A DNA stretch of 64,000 nt from Lithodes maja (GCA_037953745.1 JBAKBP010001423.1:124001-188000); one strand, 5' to 3'; numbered from the stretch's first letter, positions 40,545-53,260 are shown. The notes: generated by a model from the sequence alone, not told the origin. Numbers and translations: made by a program.

Positions 40545-42409
40545 TTTTAATATATTATTCCCACCTCAAAATGAATGTCTAGACTTGTTTTGAATGTGTC
40601 AATTATTGTCTTACATTGTACCACTTTCTCAGGCAATTTGTTCCACTCGATAACCACACTGTAGGTGAAGAAGTGCTTTGTGACATCGAGATTCGCCCTC
40701 CTGGTTTTTAATTTAATTCCATTTCCCCGAGTTAATGAACTATTATCTATTTTGAAAAGGGAATCTACATTAATTTTGTCAAATCCCTTTAGTATCTTGA
40801 AACACCTGATTAGTTGACCTCGCAATCTTCTTTTCTTAGGTGATTTTATTATTTTTGTTTTTAAGTCTTTCATAATCAGATTTATTTCTTAGTGACGGAA
40901 TCCACTTTGTCGCTCTACACTGCAGCGACTCGAGCTTCCCAATGTCCTTGCTCAGATAAGGAGACCAAAATTGCACACCATATTCAAGATGGGGCCTCAC
41001 TATGCTTTTAAATAAAGGTACTATAATGTTCTCATTTTTATAAGTAAAATTTCTCTTAATATATCCCAATGCTCGATTTGCCTTGTTCGCAGCTGCTGCA
41101 CATTGATCTGAGGTCTTTATTTTTTCAGATATAAGAACCCCAAGGGCTTTAACTACTTGATTTGATTGGCTGACCTTTCATCTTGTATTCATTTTTTTTT
41201 TTTTTATTATCTACATTTGTCAACATTGAATGGCATCTCCCATTTTCCGACCACTCTACTATTTTATTAATATCTGATTGCAGTTTATTTCTGTCTTCTT
41301 CGGTTAATACTGATTTTCCTATCTTTGTGTCATCAGCGAACTTTGAGATAGTATTATTTAGTTCAACATCGATGTCATTTATATAGATTAGAAACCAAAC
41401 TGGCCCCAGGACCGACCCCTGAGGCACTCCACTATAAACAGGCTCCCACTCAGATGCTACTCCATTTATCACAACTCTCTGCCTTCTGTTTGTCAGCCAG
41501 ATTTTTATCCAGGTATGAACATTTCCTTTAATGCCCTACATTTCCAATTTCTTCAATATTTCTCCATGAGGTATCTTATCGAATGCCTTTTGGAAGTCTA
41601 AGTAAATTATCTATTCTAATGATTTAGTAGAGTCGTTATATGTAAATAGTTTACTATAAGATTCTATCAAATTTGTTAGGCATGACTTACTGGATCTAAA
41701 GCCATGTTGGCTTTCTCTTATTAATTTGTTTGACTCCAGATAATCTACTATCTTGTCTCTCAGAATTGTTTCCATAATTTTTCCTATGATTGACTTTAAA
41801 CTGATTGGTCTATAATTACTTGCTAGGGCTTTATTTCCTTCCTTAAAAATTGGAGTGATATTTGCAGTTTTCCAATCACTAGGTACGGTTTCCTGATTGA
41901 GCGACAATTTAAATATGTTAGTTAAGGACTGTGCTATTTCTTCTTTCACGTGTTTTAGAATTCTTGGGTGAATATTATCTGGCCATGGGGTTTTATTAAT
42001 ATTTAAATTGTTCAGCTAACAGTACATAACACTTCACTTTTGCTTATGGTAAATTTTCCTATTCCATGCGTTGTTGCGTTTGCTTCAGGAGTAGCGTTAT
42101 GTTCTTCCTTAGTAAAAACGGAACAAAAATATTCATTAAGCAAATTAGCAATGTTTTTATCTCCTGTTACTGTCTGGTCATTATTTATTTATGGCTCTAT
42201 TCCGTTTTTAATTTTTCTATTACCATTAAACGTAACCGTAAGATTGCTTTGGGTATTTTTAGACTTTCCTTTGCTAAATATATTTCGTAATTACGCTTCT
42301 CTGTCCTAATTAATTTCTTTACTTGTTTTCTACTTTGTGTGTATAGATAGCTGAAGTGTTCATTATTTATGTAATTTTTAGTTAGTTTATGATATTTATT
42401 TATTTCCTT

Positions 42410-42410
<1 letters not shown>
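40545..42410 (-). pseudogene. CR1-like LINE polyprotein, multiply broken
   Basis: Minus strand, in order: QSRKQVKKLIRTEKRNYEI-like linker (near 42330), EEIAQSLTNIFKLSLNQETVP, NITPIFKEGNKALASNYRPI and SLKSIIGKIMETIL (fingers), RESQHGFRSSKSCLTNLI, motif A region, motif B SGVPQGSVLGPVWF, motif C SKFADDTKIG, then KSIVRPHLEYGVQFWSPYLSKD and LESLQCRATKWIPSLRNK, ending near 40547. At least five frameshifts or stops separate the blocks. No endonuclease is seen; the 5' side ends in a (GA)n run at 42412. Confidence 0.88.

Positions 42411-42462
<52 letters not shown>
42411..42462 (+). repeat. (GA)n microsatellite
   Basis: Perfect GA run abutting the LINE. Confidence 0.95.
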
Positions 42463-42463
<1 letters not shown>

Positions 42464-43080
42464 ATAAGCTATAATTTAAACACAGATCCAAATCGAGTGA
42501 AATAACATTTGCCTTTCGAAATTTCCAATCACATTAGAGATGGAAGCCCATTTACATAGTAAGTGGTAATTCCTGTTGTGATGACGGTAGTGATTGTGGT
42601 GAAACTGTTGGTTGTTATGATAATAGGAATATGTGATGATTGTGATGATGGTTTGTGATGATGATTTGAATAAATCCGTCTGTTAATAGCCAGAAAACAG
42701 AATTGTTAAAACGGATCTAAATGGAAGCACTGTATTTGGCGCATATCTTATCTACCCACAACATTTCGTGAACACCGGTTCATACCTTTTTGAGATATAT
42801 TTTTTTTTGCAAACATACTAACAGAAAAACAGACAAACTAAGGCAAAACAATATGTCTGTCTAACTTGATTGGTGGTGGTAAATATGATAGTGATTACAG
42901 ATCGAATTGTCGTACTAATGTTGGTATCATGGTAATACATGTGAAAACACAACAATATTTAACTTTTTCAGTACATCAAAACACTTTCAATCCACTTACT
43001 TCCCAGTATGTTCAAACCAACGCTTAAAGAATTTGTCATGTTTGTATCTGTTTCCCTGACTTCACACCAACATAAAACAC
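42463..43080. other. spacer, no gene seen
   Basis: GTGATGAT-rich stretch near 42590-42665, otherwise unremarkable. Confidence 0.4.
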
Positions 43081-43172
43081 TTAAGGGGGTAGTGCTTGTT
43101 TTTGGGTCTTTAAATTTTCAATAATTTTGTTTTAACTTTCCTCGGTAGACCTCCAACAAGCTTAAAGAAAAA
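43081..43172 (-). mobile_element. M1 end fragment
   Basis: TTAAGGGGGTAGTGC...CTCGGTAGACCTCCAACAAGC, then cut by a CA-rich repeat. Confidence 0.65.
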
Positions 43173-43621
43173 AAGTCCACACATACAGTACACACATATA
43201 CAGTACACACACACACACATACACACACCACACACTTAACTTTCATCATCACAACTTGCTCCACAGCGTTTACACAACCACTGCCCGATAAATAATCTAG
43301 TTAAGGCCAAAATAAAGTTTCATATTCAGAAAAGTCGAAATTGAATTAAGCGTCTAAACTCCTCTCATACGATATTCTGATTTTGTTGGCGTGTTTCTGA
43401 GTGGATTGGTTGATTGAGTGTGTGTATGTGTATGTGTGTATGTGTGTGTGTTCGCCACAGTTGCAACAGAAACCGGTTATGGCAAATTAAATCTATCTGC
43501 CTCTGTATTATACCTTGGGATGTGTGTTTGGCTACATCTACAGTATATATTTTTCGTATATATATATTCTTCCTATACTTTATTTCCTATTTGTCCTAAC
43601 CTCAATTATTTTCACACATTC

Positions 43622-43630
<9 letters not shown>

Positions 43631-43697
<67 letters not shown>
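43631..43697 (+). repeat. (GA)n microsatellite
   Basis: Perfect GA run after a short GT run. Confidence 0.95.
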
Positions 43698-43700
<3 letters not shown>

Positions 43701-43789
43701 ATTACAATTGATAGTATCGCATAAGCTTTGCGATCCATTCCAGGGAGATACTCGAAGTAGAAAAAGTTATATTGTGAAGAGGACGGTAC

Positions 43790-44274
43790 TTAACACTCAA
43801 AGAGCAGGTGGTGGAGTATATTCACTGTGCCGCCCAGCGTTTTTTTTTACCATAAATTGGGGTTGTTTCCGTGCTATTTTTCATGCATAAACAAGAGCCA
43901 GAGCGTAATACAAGTATGTATCCCTGAAAGGGCGTAAATTAAGCTTTCCAATGACACCCGAGCCATCCTTCTACGATCACTGGTTGTCTTGCAACGATCG
44001 TGCAACCGAAGGGCAAAATCGCTAAAATACGGTAATTTTGTTACATAATTACGTGTGTAGCGAGTGAGAGGGTGGAGTAGTGTGGAGTACATGTCAGTGG
44101 GCCCACGACGGTCGTGGCGAGCGGTCATGAGGGAACCTACGCTCCTCCCACCGCTCGGCTCTCTCTCAGAGCCAATATTGCGCCAAAATTGCACACAGAC
44201 TTAAGTCGGGCCCCGCCACATAGTCCTTTCTTCTCCATACGGACTTAAGTCGGGCCCCGCTAAAGAAGGGTTAA
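43790..44274. mobile_element. piggyBac-type MITE family M3
   Basis: TTAA on both sides. Left end TTAACACTCAA, right end CGCTAAAGAAGGGTTAA. The interior shares long text with 55509-55993, e.g. GCATAAACAAGAGCCAGAGC and GACTTAAGTCGGGCCCCGC. The right end resembles the end of the piggyBac remnant at 61700-61722, so that transposase type probably moved it. Confidence 0.82.
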
Positions 44275-45317
44275 TGCGGAGTATGCAAAATACTATCTAT
44301 ACACTCTTCAGAAGAACTATTTGTATCTTCCGAGGGAGGGTTTCCCATGTAGAACAGATCTAGCTCTATCTAGTTTTAGCTATATTTAAAAGCTGTCTCT
44401 AACTCATATTTTTATTTCAAGACTAGTTGCATCAGAGTATTCTATTTAGTACGAAATAACTTCATAGTCAGGGTAGTATGGCCCAGAATTATTCAACAGT
44501 ATTGTACGAATGGTGCTCCCTCTATTTGGTAAAAAGTTCCATCACGTACAGCAGTCATTTTGAAGACTCCCCTTCTCTCTCTTCCAGACCGTCTATATTC
44601 ATTCTGCCCAATTGGTTCTCAGCCGCTTGCTCTACTTCACTCGCTTTGTCCTGAAGTATTTACATAATTATTTATTTGTGTTAGTGAATGATGACAAGAG
44701 TAAAAATGGATGTCATCAAGTATGTTGTTCTTAAGCTGTGGCACTCTATTTATATCCACAAGGCTCAACTCATAATATAAGGCTAAGTTCCATCAATGAT
44801 AACAAAAACCCTGTTCATTATAGGTACGCCAAAAATCGTGATTCCTAATCTTTGTAACTACAAAAAGGAGCTAGAGTAAATGGGCGAACATTTTCCACGC
44901 GTAATTCCTGGCTGATTCTTCCCAAAATGTAGACATGTTAACTTGATTACTCTAATCATTTTAGAGCTATAGAGGTTAAGAATTTTGGTCTATATAAAAT
45001 GCATGATGTAGTAGCTTACTAGATCTTAAATGGCAGCATTTTTTTCTTTGAACTACAATATCTTGTGTCTAAACCCCGTCTGCCAGATATCCACTGTGTT
45101 ATTCCTACTATATCCAGACGGTATTCTTCAGTATTAGAGTGAAGATTTAGAAACCAATCCGATACAGGTCATCACAGTTTGCTAAAAGAGGAACTTAGTG
45201 AGCTGAATAATACCGTCCGTGTTAATAATATAGAAGAACAGTCTTGGGTTAATGATAAATGATGACCAATGCCTAAGTTGCTGCCGTAAGCACAAAACAT
45301 AAATAAAATAAGTAGAT

Positions 45318-45375
<58 letters not shown>

Positions 45376-45411
45376 CACATACATACTGTACATAAACAGA
45401 GCGAACATGAA
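44275..45411. other. spacer with (TA)n, no gene
   Basis: 44840-44990 is related to the CTATTCGC MITE (ACTACAAAAAGGAGCTAGAG and its inverted form). 45318-45368 is a (TA)n run. Confidence 0.45.
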
Positions 45412-46013
45412 CAATTGCCCATAGGGATTTCCCATGTATTTCATTATAAGAAATATTACCCAATAAACACTACTACTATGACCATCATCATTATTACCCT
45501 TCCTCCCCAGGCAGCATTTATAGATGCCGATAATCCTATCCAGGCGATCTGGCCAAAAAAACTTTTATGTAAACATAGGCCTATTTTTTTTTTATTTTAA
45601 CTGCTAGAGAATTAATCTCAAAGTGTAGCCCTTACTTGTATCTGTAGACTGGCGTTAAGTAGAGCTCTCTAGCTCAATTGGTTCAGGTGTGATGACGATT
45701 TCTATGGAGAGACTTTTGGCTGTTTTGCCGCGGATTCAGCAATATCGGATACTTTGCAAGACTAATTTTTGCTCTAACTGGCAATGGCGGACAAGGTCGG
45801 ACTTCTTCTTGTTGAGGCTTGGTGTCGCTCCGATCGCCTTTGTTTACTAATGTTTCGCCGCGCGGCTTTCAAAGCACGCTTAAGGAAGCTTTCAAGCTTA
45901 CGGATTTTAAAAGGACACCCGGGCTCCGGTACTTCGCAAGGTGCGTCCTTTTAAAATGCTGCCCGGGCAGGAAGGGTTTTAATGAAATACATAGGAAATC
46001 CCTATGGGCAACT
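45412..46013. mobile_element. 602 bp TIR element, class unknown
   Basis: Ends CAATTGCCCATAGGGATTTC and, inverted, CAGTTGCCCATAGGGATTTC, with similarity extending about 40 bp (to ATGTATTTCATT). The interior has a sharp inverted repeat, ATTTTAAAAGGACAC / GCGTCCTTTTAAAAT (about 45904-45957), and a segment like 3510-3590. No ORF; target duplication not clear. Confidence 0.75.
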
Positions 46014-46920
46014 GTTTAAGGATCGCACTGTATATATATATTATCATTATATTTTTATTTTATTTTTTTATGTGATTAAGGAGACAAAAGGCAGAACTGC
46101 CTGTATCGAGTGCCTGCCCCAGAGTTGAAAGAGTGACAGGACCAAAATCAAGGGACGTTTCAGCCAAAATGCCTGGACACAGAGTTTGAAGCAATTTAAG
46201 TCTTAGGAAGAGGGAAAGACTGATTCTGGGAGAGAGTTCCAGAGCTCAGCTGTTGAATAGAAGAAAGACTGAAAATAAATGTTTCACTCTTGGGTTGGAG
46301 AGTTGCACAGAGTAGGGGTGGGATTATGTTGCAAGACGGGTACTACGTAGCCTATGTAGAGGAGGTGGTATACACTGGGAAAGCTCTGAGGAACATTGAT
46401 TATTATAGTGGCAATAGAATAGCGAGAGACATGCAACATTGGGGCGAAGAGAGAGAGATTGCAGAGAGTTGGTGAGTGGGCGGGAGTTAATGATACGAAA
46501 GGCTTTCCTTTCTACTTTGTCTAGGAGTGCGGTGTGAGAGGATCCTCCCAACTTATGTGAACAATACTCAATACAAGGACGCACTGTGCCCCTGTACAGA
46601 GCAAGAAGCTGTGCAGGAGTAAAGAACCCTTTGAGGCGGTTGAGCACACCTAGCTTCTTGGAGGCTGCCTTAGCAAGACTGGTAATATTGCCCTTCCTAG
46701 TGAGAGCAGAAGAAAAAGTGACACCGAGAATATTGAGGGAAGATGAAGGATTGCTTTTTGTATTGTTGAATTGTAAGGGATAGTTCTCTGGGAGTTCTGA
46801 ACGGGTATTAAGATGAAGACATTGGGTTTTGGAAGCATTAAAGGCAACAAGATTTTCTCTGCCCTAATTGGAAATAGTAGTTAGATCAGAAGATAAGTGT
46901 TGCATGGCTTCATTACATTT

Positions 46921-48738
46921 TGTTACGACCGGGCACTCGGGTACACTAGGGCTCTTACACAGGACTCGAGTATGGCTCGCTGCCACAACGGAAACACACG
47001 ATCCCAACCCCAGAGTACTGCCAGCCGAACAAAAAACGCCACTACCCTCCAGAGTTCTATCTGCTATAACGGGGTATACAAGAACTCGGTACTAGCGTTT
47101 CACACAACAGACTAATAGCAAGACGGGAGTTATCTAGTCTGGTCAACAATCAAACAAAGAAGAAAGTACTACAACACTAAAGAATAGTGTTGGCCGAAGC
47201 CGAAGTAATCCACCCTTGAACTAAGAACTTAAGAAGTCCTCCACCCTCTACTTCGGATCGGCACTATTACGTTACGTTAAACAATAGTCCTCGAGCATCA
47301 AGCAAGGAATCTTCTGATAAGTTAGATGCTTCTCGAATACTCGTAAGAAGTAAGTATCGGATTTTGAACAGCAATTTAATGAATAACTCACTGGTAATTA
47401 AAGGCTTTAAATTGACATAAGAAGAATTATAAGAATAAGCAATAGGATATGGCAAACATTAAGAAGAAGTACTCCGACAATGCACTGGCAATAGCCTACT
47501 AAGATTGTGCTCGTGGGCCACTAATCTCTGAAGTAGCTAAGCGTGCCACACATGAAATCAATAGTGCTTAAACAATAATATACATAAGGAGAAGCTTCAA
47601 TACTATACTGTATCTGCTGGTCGAGCAAAGTCTAGCTGGGATATCTAAGGTTAAGAGACAATGGCTGAGCAAGCGGCTCGTAGCCTAGCGAGGTCCTTAA
47701 GACTGTGCGGCCAAATTACGGTAATTGACGGGATGCTCTCTTGAGAGATCCAGATCACTAGTATCTGGTTCTCTCCTGGCGATCCTCTCAAAGTCAAGCA
47801 AATGAGATAGCACAGTGTTGGGTGGCACAGGCAAAAGCCCTCACTCGCAACACAGTGCTAAACTCCCACGGTACACAATCAAAAAGACCCCCTAGGCTTC
47901 CCACGTCTCCGTTGCAATTGTGCTGGTTCAACCAACCTAGCACTCATAGGAAATCACAACTCGAGGAACCCTATCCCAGTCTAGCATTACCTAAACCAGC
48001 AGAAAACAGGAACATGAATAATCGCACACAGGGAAATACATATACGAGTGCAACAAACATCAATCAATCCTATTCTAGTTAACCCTTCCAAAAATAGGCT
48101 ATCTAACAGGCACTTATCTCGTGAGAACTCAAGCGATAATACTTTGGCTGACTAAATCTGCACCAAAGGGGTCATTGAGGTTATAAACAGGGACGAGAAG
48201 AGAAGAAGGTAGGCTGTTCAGAGAGTAGAGAAAGTTCACATCAGTCGGAAGAATATCGATAGTTGCAAGGGATATGAGAGGTCGCTTTGCCTGATGAGTT
48301 CTGAGGAAAATGCGGCGGGACCTCCCTTTTTATACTCGGCCCCGTAGCGAGCATAACGGCAATCATGACGTCACATACTCTCTCAATCGGGGATCGACAA
48401 AGAACTTCCCACGCTTGAGGAGGGAGGGAGGGGGGAATTAGGCCTACCCCTCGTGGCGCGCTCACTGGTCGGTGTTACATAACTCTCTCTCTCTTCGCAT
48501 CATTATATATATATAAATCCCACACACAATACTTATATCTAATGATATAAAATAGAACTCGTTGACTTAGAAGAAAACAAAATACATAATGATAATACTT
48601 ATAGTACAACGGTTCACATAAACTGAGTTAGGAAACTCTACACAGACTACAGCCAAAGTTCCTGCCCTGACGATCCTAGCGAGAGTGGGGCCTGACTGGG
48701 CGTTCTGTACAGCATGCTCATACTCGACATGCGTCACA
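46921..48738 (-). repeat. 3' LTR (1,818 bp)
   Basis: In element sense it is the downstream LTR. It contains the same CRE, TATA and ORF-free content as its partner. Confidence 0.97.
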
Positions 48739-49224
48739 CCTCCCCCAAGATTTTACTTGCTCAACCCTGAGCTAAAATCTGATATACAGAACCCCATCAA
48801 ACCCCTCACACCCAGCGACCGCATGGCACTAAAACAACGCTGAGTTTATCACTAAAACACATCTTATAAAAAAAAAAATTCACATTTCATAACTCCTCCC
48901 AACAATAGTAAAAGACACAATATCATGCTCCCAGAGCGAGCTTACAGCAGCTCAGCCGTTTGATAGTTCGTGGACTACTCAAACCTTATAGGCTATGACA
49001 AACTTATACAATTATCTTCATCAAAAAGAAAGAGTTTTTATATGATTTTTATATTTTAATATGTTTTTTCCCGGCTGCACTATAAGGGCAGCCTATTTTC
49101 TTCTATACCAAACGCTCAACAATCCTGCTTTACGACCCAATACGCTGGGCTACAACCGCGAGCCAACAAGCACCAAGCGCAAAATACTACTCAAACCAAA
49201 GCAGGAGGCTACCCGTGTGTCAAT

Positions 49225-52200
49225 TTACCCAGGATCATATACCCCTGAACGACCACATGCAACCTCGTTGTCACAACCGGCAATATGGCTTATGTCCAGG
49301 TTATATACCAATAACCTTAGTGACCACCTGGTCAGCCTCATATTCCGATTGTGAAACGGGTCCAAGATCTTGAGAGGGTAATGATCTAGGTAAACTACAC
49401 CGACCGGACCATAGGCTGGAACATAGATCTCGAAATGCCCCAGCGCATCATTGTCCTTTTCACTTTCATTCATCAGGCTCTGACACGTTGCTGGTGCATT
49501 CTTAAGTCCGTAGGGCATAACATTGCACTGGTAGGTACTCCCGTCCACAACAAAACCACATACCTCTTTAGCGCGCTCGGACAAAGTTACACGCAACGAC
49601 CACTCACGACATTCCTTATCCCTCAGATCCTTCGTCCACACGTAATCCAGCTCTGCTTGCACCATAGGCTGTCGAGCAGGATTTATACGGCAGGGAATTA
49701 AACTGAGCCTTGCACTATCTCCAGCCTGCATGTCGGATTCTACCCCGTACCTCAGGCCTGGAGAAGCAACAAACATGCGAAAGTACTGCCATAGCCTAGT
49801 AAATAACTGCCTTGCACTGTCTCCACGAACAACATGCCTTGTGCCCTCCCACAACCCAGCCGAGACCGCAGCTTCTAACCTGTAGTCTCCCTCCTTCTCC
49901 ACCTTCGTCCCTAGAACAGCCAGGTCATGAGAGGGACAATCAGTACCACCCGTGCAGTCACTCCCACAGTTCATTATAGCTAAGGCTTCCCCGCCGATAC
50001 CGTACATGCGCACCCCCACATTCCTTGTGACGACATCTGCCTGCGCAGCATCACCGCTTTTAGCGACATGGCCAGATACAGTCGGTCTGTGGTAGGGCTG
50101 TTGCATTAGACTAGAGCAGCATTGGGAGGCTATGTGACGACCGGGCACTGCGATACCACAGCCGACCCTACCAATCTGCTCAATGTCCTCCTTTTGACCA
50201 CCACCCTTGGCAGCCATGGGTCGACCCTGACCTGGCAACCATGCCAAGGCCTCGTCGCCCACCTTAAACCACCGAAACAACGAGGCTAACGGTCTTTTAA
50301 CAGTCACATGACCTGCCTGCGGAACATCTCGCACCGCCCGAGTTGTGAGACTCAGGGGCTCGGCACGACCAGTGGGGTATGAACCGAGCTGGTGCTGGAG
50401 TGCTGCACACTGCTGCTCAGGCAGGTGCTCTAGCACTTCCACAGCCACCAGACTCGTGTCCCCCGCCCACTGCTTCGCCGAGACATGACAATCCCTACTC
50501 TCCTCCACCTGTGCCCTACTGCCCCCCTCTCCTTCTCCACCTTGGCCGCGGCAGACCAACGCAGGGACAGTAGGCTGCTCAGGTGGTTGCCTCACAAACT
50601 CCTCCAACAGGTTCACATGACATGCTTCCCCGTCCTCGTGTTTAATCTCGACAGCACCATTACCACACTTCTGAACTTCCGGATCCTCCAACTGCAGTTT
50701 ACAAATATCTGAGGGAACCAACCTGTCTAGATGCTTCCGAAGCAACCCAAGTCCTTCCCCAATATCAAACTGAGCAACCCTTTTTTCTCTCCGTGTGCAA
50801 CGTTGCTGCCCCGGAGTCTCTTCCGGCCCTACCTCCTCACTAACTGTGACAGGTCCTGGGGCCTCTCCAGACTCCAACATAGGTGCCAATACTAAATCAC
50901 CCAGGAGAGCCGCCGAGTCAAAACTCTTAAAACCAACTCCAGCTTTAGCCTCCTCCTGTTGATCGTTCCTCTGCTGGTCTGAAGACGGAGGACTAGGCTG
51001 TGACACTTTATCTGCCCGAGCTCGGGTGACAACACACGCCATGGGTTGTGTCTGGCACCGCTCGACCCACTCTTGCTCTTCCCTACTCACGTCGGCCGTC
51101 CTCTCGGCAACGACTAAGGGTAGAACCTCAGAAGCGGGCATTGCAAAGTCGTTGCCGAGAAGAAGGTCGACGCCCTCCACTGGCAGTTTCTCCACAATCC
51201 CGACATCCAATTCACGTGTCACACCATCCACCTCCAACTCCAACCGCACCAGCGGGTATGACCGAGTTGCATTAATACCCTGCACCACTACCACCCGAGC
51301 CACATTTATAGGGCAGCCAGTCAAATTGTTCATCAGAGTCTGGGAAGCACCTGTATCACGCAAGACCTCTACTCCATGCTTGCGCCCCGCCCACATCACG
51401 CAACCCCGTCCTCTATGGTCGCAAAAAACATCCTGAGCAGGGTTCGAGCCTCTCAGGTGTTTCTGCATTGGCTGTGCCTCAGCCTCTGACGAACTGCCCC
51501 GGGCAAACTCAGAAGACTTCGGAGACACACCAATGTTGCAGGCCAAAGACACAGCTGCTGTAGGTGGTTTGCTAGGACAGACTCTTGCAAAGTGCCCCTT
51601 TTCATGACAAAGATAACACTCCAACTCCCCTCTGGGCTTCCCTTGGTACTGGGAAGGGCCCGGCCCCTTCTTAAATGGGACGGTGTTAGTCTTGTGGTCA
51701 GTCTTGGTATCATAGCTCTTGTACTTGTTTGCATAATGTATATCACTAACTCGGGGGGGTGGGGTGTCACGCCCCTTGTTACCTGCCTCACTACGCTGGG
51801 CAGACCCGCACCCACGAATTAATGATAGCCGGAGGTCAGCCATCTCAGCTGCCTCCTGTAGAGTTTTAGGGTTCTTTTCTTTAATAGTTAAAGTCATATC
51901 TGCACCAGTACACTTATAAAACTGCTCGAGCAGAAACAGCTCAGTCAACTGTTCGGCCGTCTCAGCTTTCTCAGAACGTGTCCAGTTAGCAAGTGCATCT
52001 TTTAAGTCCCGGGCATGTTCAAGAAAGGTCGCCTCCCTAGTCTTCGTAACACCTCGAAACTTCAATCGATATGTTTCTGGTTGCAACTCGTATGCCCGTA
52101 GGACAGCTCTCTTCAATACTGGGTAGTCAATGCAAGACTCTAAAGGTAGTGCATCATAAGCCTTCAGACCCTTACCCGTAAGTCTTGAGGAGACCAGAGC

Positions 52201-53046
52201 TGCCCACTTCTCTTCAGGCCAATTATGCTCCCTACACTTCTTCTCAAAACGATTAAAAAATTCTGTGACTTCAGTTTCACTAAATGCCGGCACCAATTTG
52301 ACTAAGTGAGACAAGGACTGTTCTCTTACTTGGCCCTCCCGGCCCATCCGAATCCCTGTCGACTCTGCACGAGTCTTATCTAAGTCTATCTGAGCACAAT
52401 ATTTCTCGGAGTCGTATCTAAGCTCAGCCTCGTGCCTCCTGACCTCAATCTCATGCCTCCTAGTCTCATTCTCCTGCCTCCTAGACTCAGCCTCAATCTC
52501 CTGCTTCCTAGCCTCATTCTTCGCCTCAATCTCCTTCTCCTGCTTCCTAGCCTCAATCTCCATTTTAGCAAGCTCGAGTTTAAATATCATCTCAGGAGAC
52601 AGGCCGGAAGAGGGAGCTGCCACTACTGAAGGAGGGGGGGCAAGAACTGGGGAACCACCATACGCACCGCCCGAGGGCACTCCAATCTTCCAATTCTCAT
52701 CCCTCTGTGGGAGAGTGCTAACCTCCGGCAACTGAGTGGACGGCACTGTGGGAGTCGAGTGAGAGGGGATCTGGGGAGGAACCCCCCCAAACGCCCTCTC
52801 CTCCGAAACCCCATGTCGCCCACGCAACACCCAGGAAATCAGCTCCCCCTTGGACATCCCTCCTACATTGGATAGACCCAAAACCTTGGCTATCAGGTGC
52901 AAGCCATAAACATTCACCCCAGTCAGCCTCTCCTCCGTCACGTGGTACTGCTTACTCACAAAAAGTCTAGCATCCTCCTCACTAGTTACTAACGGCACCT
53001 CCTCAAATAGCATCTCTCGCTCCTCGTCAATACTAGGGCCCGACAT
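49225..53046 (-). CDS. Gag-protease polyprotein with RT/RNase H remnants
   Basis: ATG at 53046 opens 1,273 codons without a stop. Approximate residues: 45-80 SAP-like helix pair (LHLIAKVLGLS...GMSKGELI); 150-230 charged coiled coil (EIEARKQEKEIEAKNEARKQ); 245-415 capsid-like region; 477-490 zinc knuckle CYLCHEKGHFARVC; 564 protease active site DTGA with later LLLGNDF. A long acidic/Pro linker follows. The end holds scraps of pol: the RT piece VMPYGLKNAPAT without motif A or YxDD, and an RNase H/tether-like VYLDHYPLK...RWSLRLL without its catalytic centre. Integrase is absent. The deletions keep the frame. Function would be particle formation and self-cleavage, with RT supplied by a partner (inference). 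Confidence 0.9.
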   Translation of the reverse strand: MSGPSIDEEREMLFEEVPLVTSEEDARLFVSKQYHVTEERLTGVNVYGLHLIAKVLGLSNVGGMSKGELISWVLRGRHGVSEERAFGGVPPQIPSHSTPTVPSTQLPEVSTLPQRDENWKIGVPSGGAYGGSPVLAPPPSVVAAPSSGLSPEMIFKLELAKMEIEARKQEKEIEAKNEARKQEIEAESRRQENETRRHEIEVRRHEAELRYDSEKYCAQIDLDKTRAESTGIRMGREGQVREQSLSHLVKLVPAFSETEVTEFFNRFEKKCREHNWPEEKWAALVSSRLTGKGLKAYDALPLESCIDYPVLKRAVLRAYELQPETYRLKFRGVTKTREATFLEHARDLKDALANWTRSEKAETAEQLTELFLLEQFYKCTGADMTLTIKEKNPKTLQEAAEMADLRLSLIRGCGSAQRSEAGNKGRDTPPPRVSDIHYANKYKSYDTKTDHKTNTVPFKKGPGPSQYQGKPRGELECYLCHEKGHFARVCPSKPPTAAVSLACNIGVSPKSSEFARGSSSEAEAQPMQKHLRGSNPAQDVFCDHRGRGCVMWAGRKHGVEVLRDTGASQTLMNNLTGCPINVARVVVVQGINATRSYPLVRLELEVDGVTRELDVGIVEKLPVEGVDLLLGNDFAMPASEVLPLVVAERTADVSREEQEWVERCQTQPMACVVTRARADKVSQPSPPSSDQQRNDQQEEAKAGVGFKSFDSAALLGDLVLAPMLESGEAPGPVTVSEEVGPEETPGQQRCTRREKRVAQFDIGEGLGLLRKHLDRLVPSDICKLQLEDPEVQKCGNGAVEIKHEDGEACHVNLLEEFVRQPPEQPTVPALVCRGQGGEGEGGSRAQVEESRDCHVSAKQWAGDTSLVAVEVLEHLPEQQCAALQHQLGSYPTGRAEPLSLTTRAVRDVPQAGHVTVKRPLASLFRWFKVGDEALAWLPGQGRPMAAKGGGQKEDIEQIGRVGCGIAVPGRHIASQCCSSLMQQPYHRPTVSGHVAKSGDAAQADVVTRNVGVRMYGIGGEALAIMNCGSDCTGGTDCPSHDLAVLGTKVEKEGDYRLEAAVSAGLWEGTRHVVRGDSARQLFTRLWQYFRMFVASPGLRYGVESDMQAGDSARLSLIPCRINPARQPMVQAELDYVWTKDLRDKECREWSLRVTLSERAKEVCGFVVDGSTYQCNVMPYGLKNAPATCQSLMNESEKDNDALGHFEIYVPAYGPVGVVYLDHYPLKILDPFHNRNMRLTRWSLRLLVYNLDISHIAGCDNEVACGRSGVYDPG

Positions 53047-53245
53047 ACTGAAGTTCACCAAAAAATTCTCGAGACAAAAGTGTTAAACTCCCTTATGTAA
53101 GCACTAATTACTAAATTAACTGGAGTCTCTTAAATGCTCTCCTAATTGCCTTACAAAAAAAAATATTCTTCAATATGTACGCTAAAGTACGAACAAACAA
53201 ATGTTGTACAACTCTGCAAAAAATTATACTGTTCACAAAATCCTA

Positions 53246-53257
53246 AGCAAGGTCGCC
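53246..53257 (-). other. primer binding site
   Basis: TGGCGACCTTGC begins three bases inside the 5' LTR boundary on the minus strand. TGG complements tRNA CCA; TGGCGACC is the PBS start reported for tRNA-Arg-primed gypsy elements. Confidence 0.7.
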
Positions 53258-53260
53258 ATT

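Noticed and set aside
46868..48465. Short frames inside the LTRs, each present twice
   Set aside because: Their exact duplication follows from LTR identity; no protein motif, and they lie in U3/R/U5.
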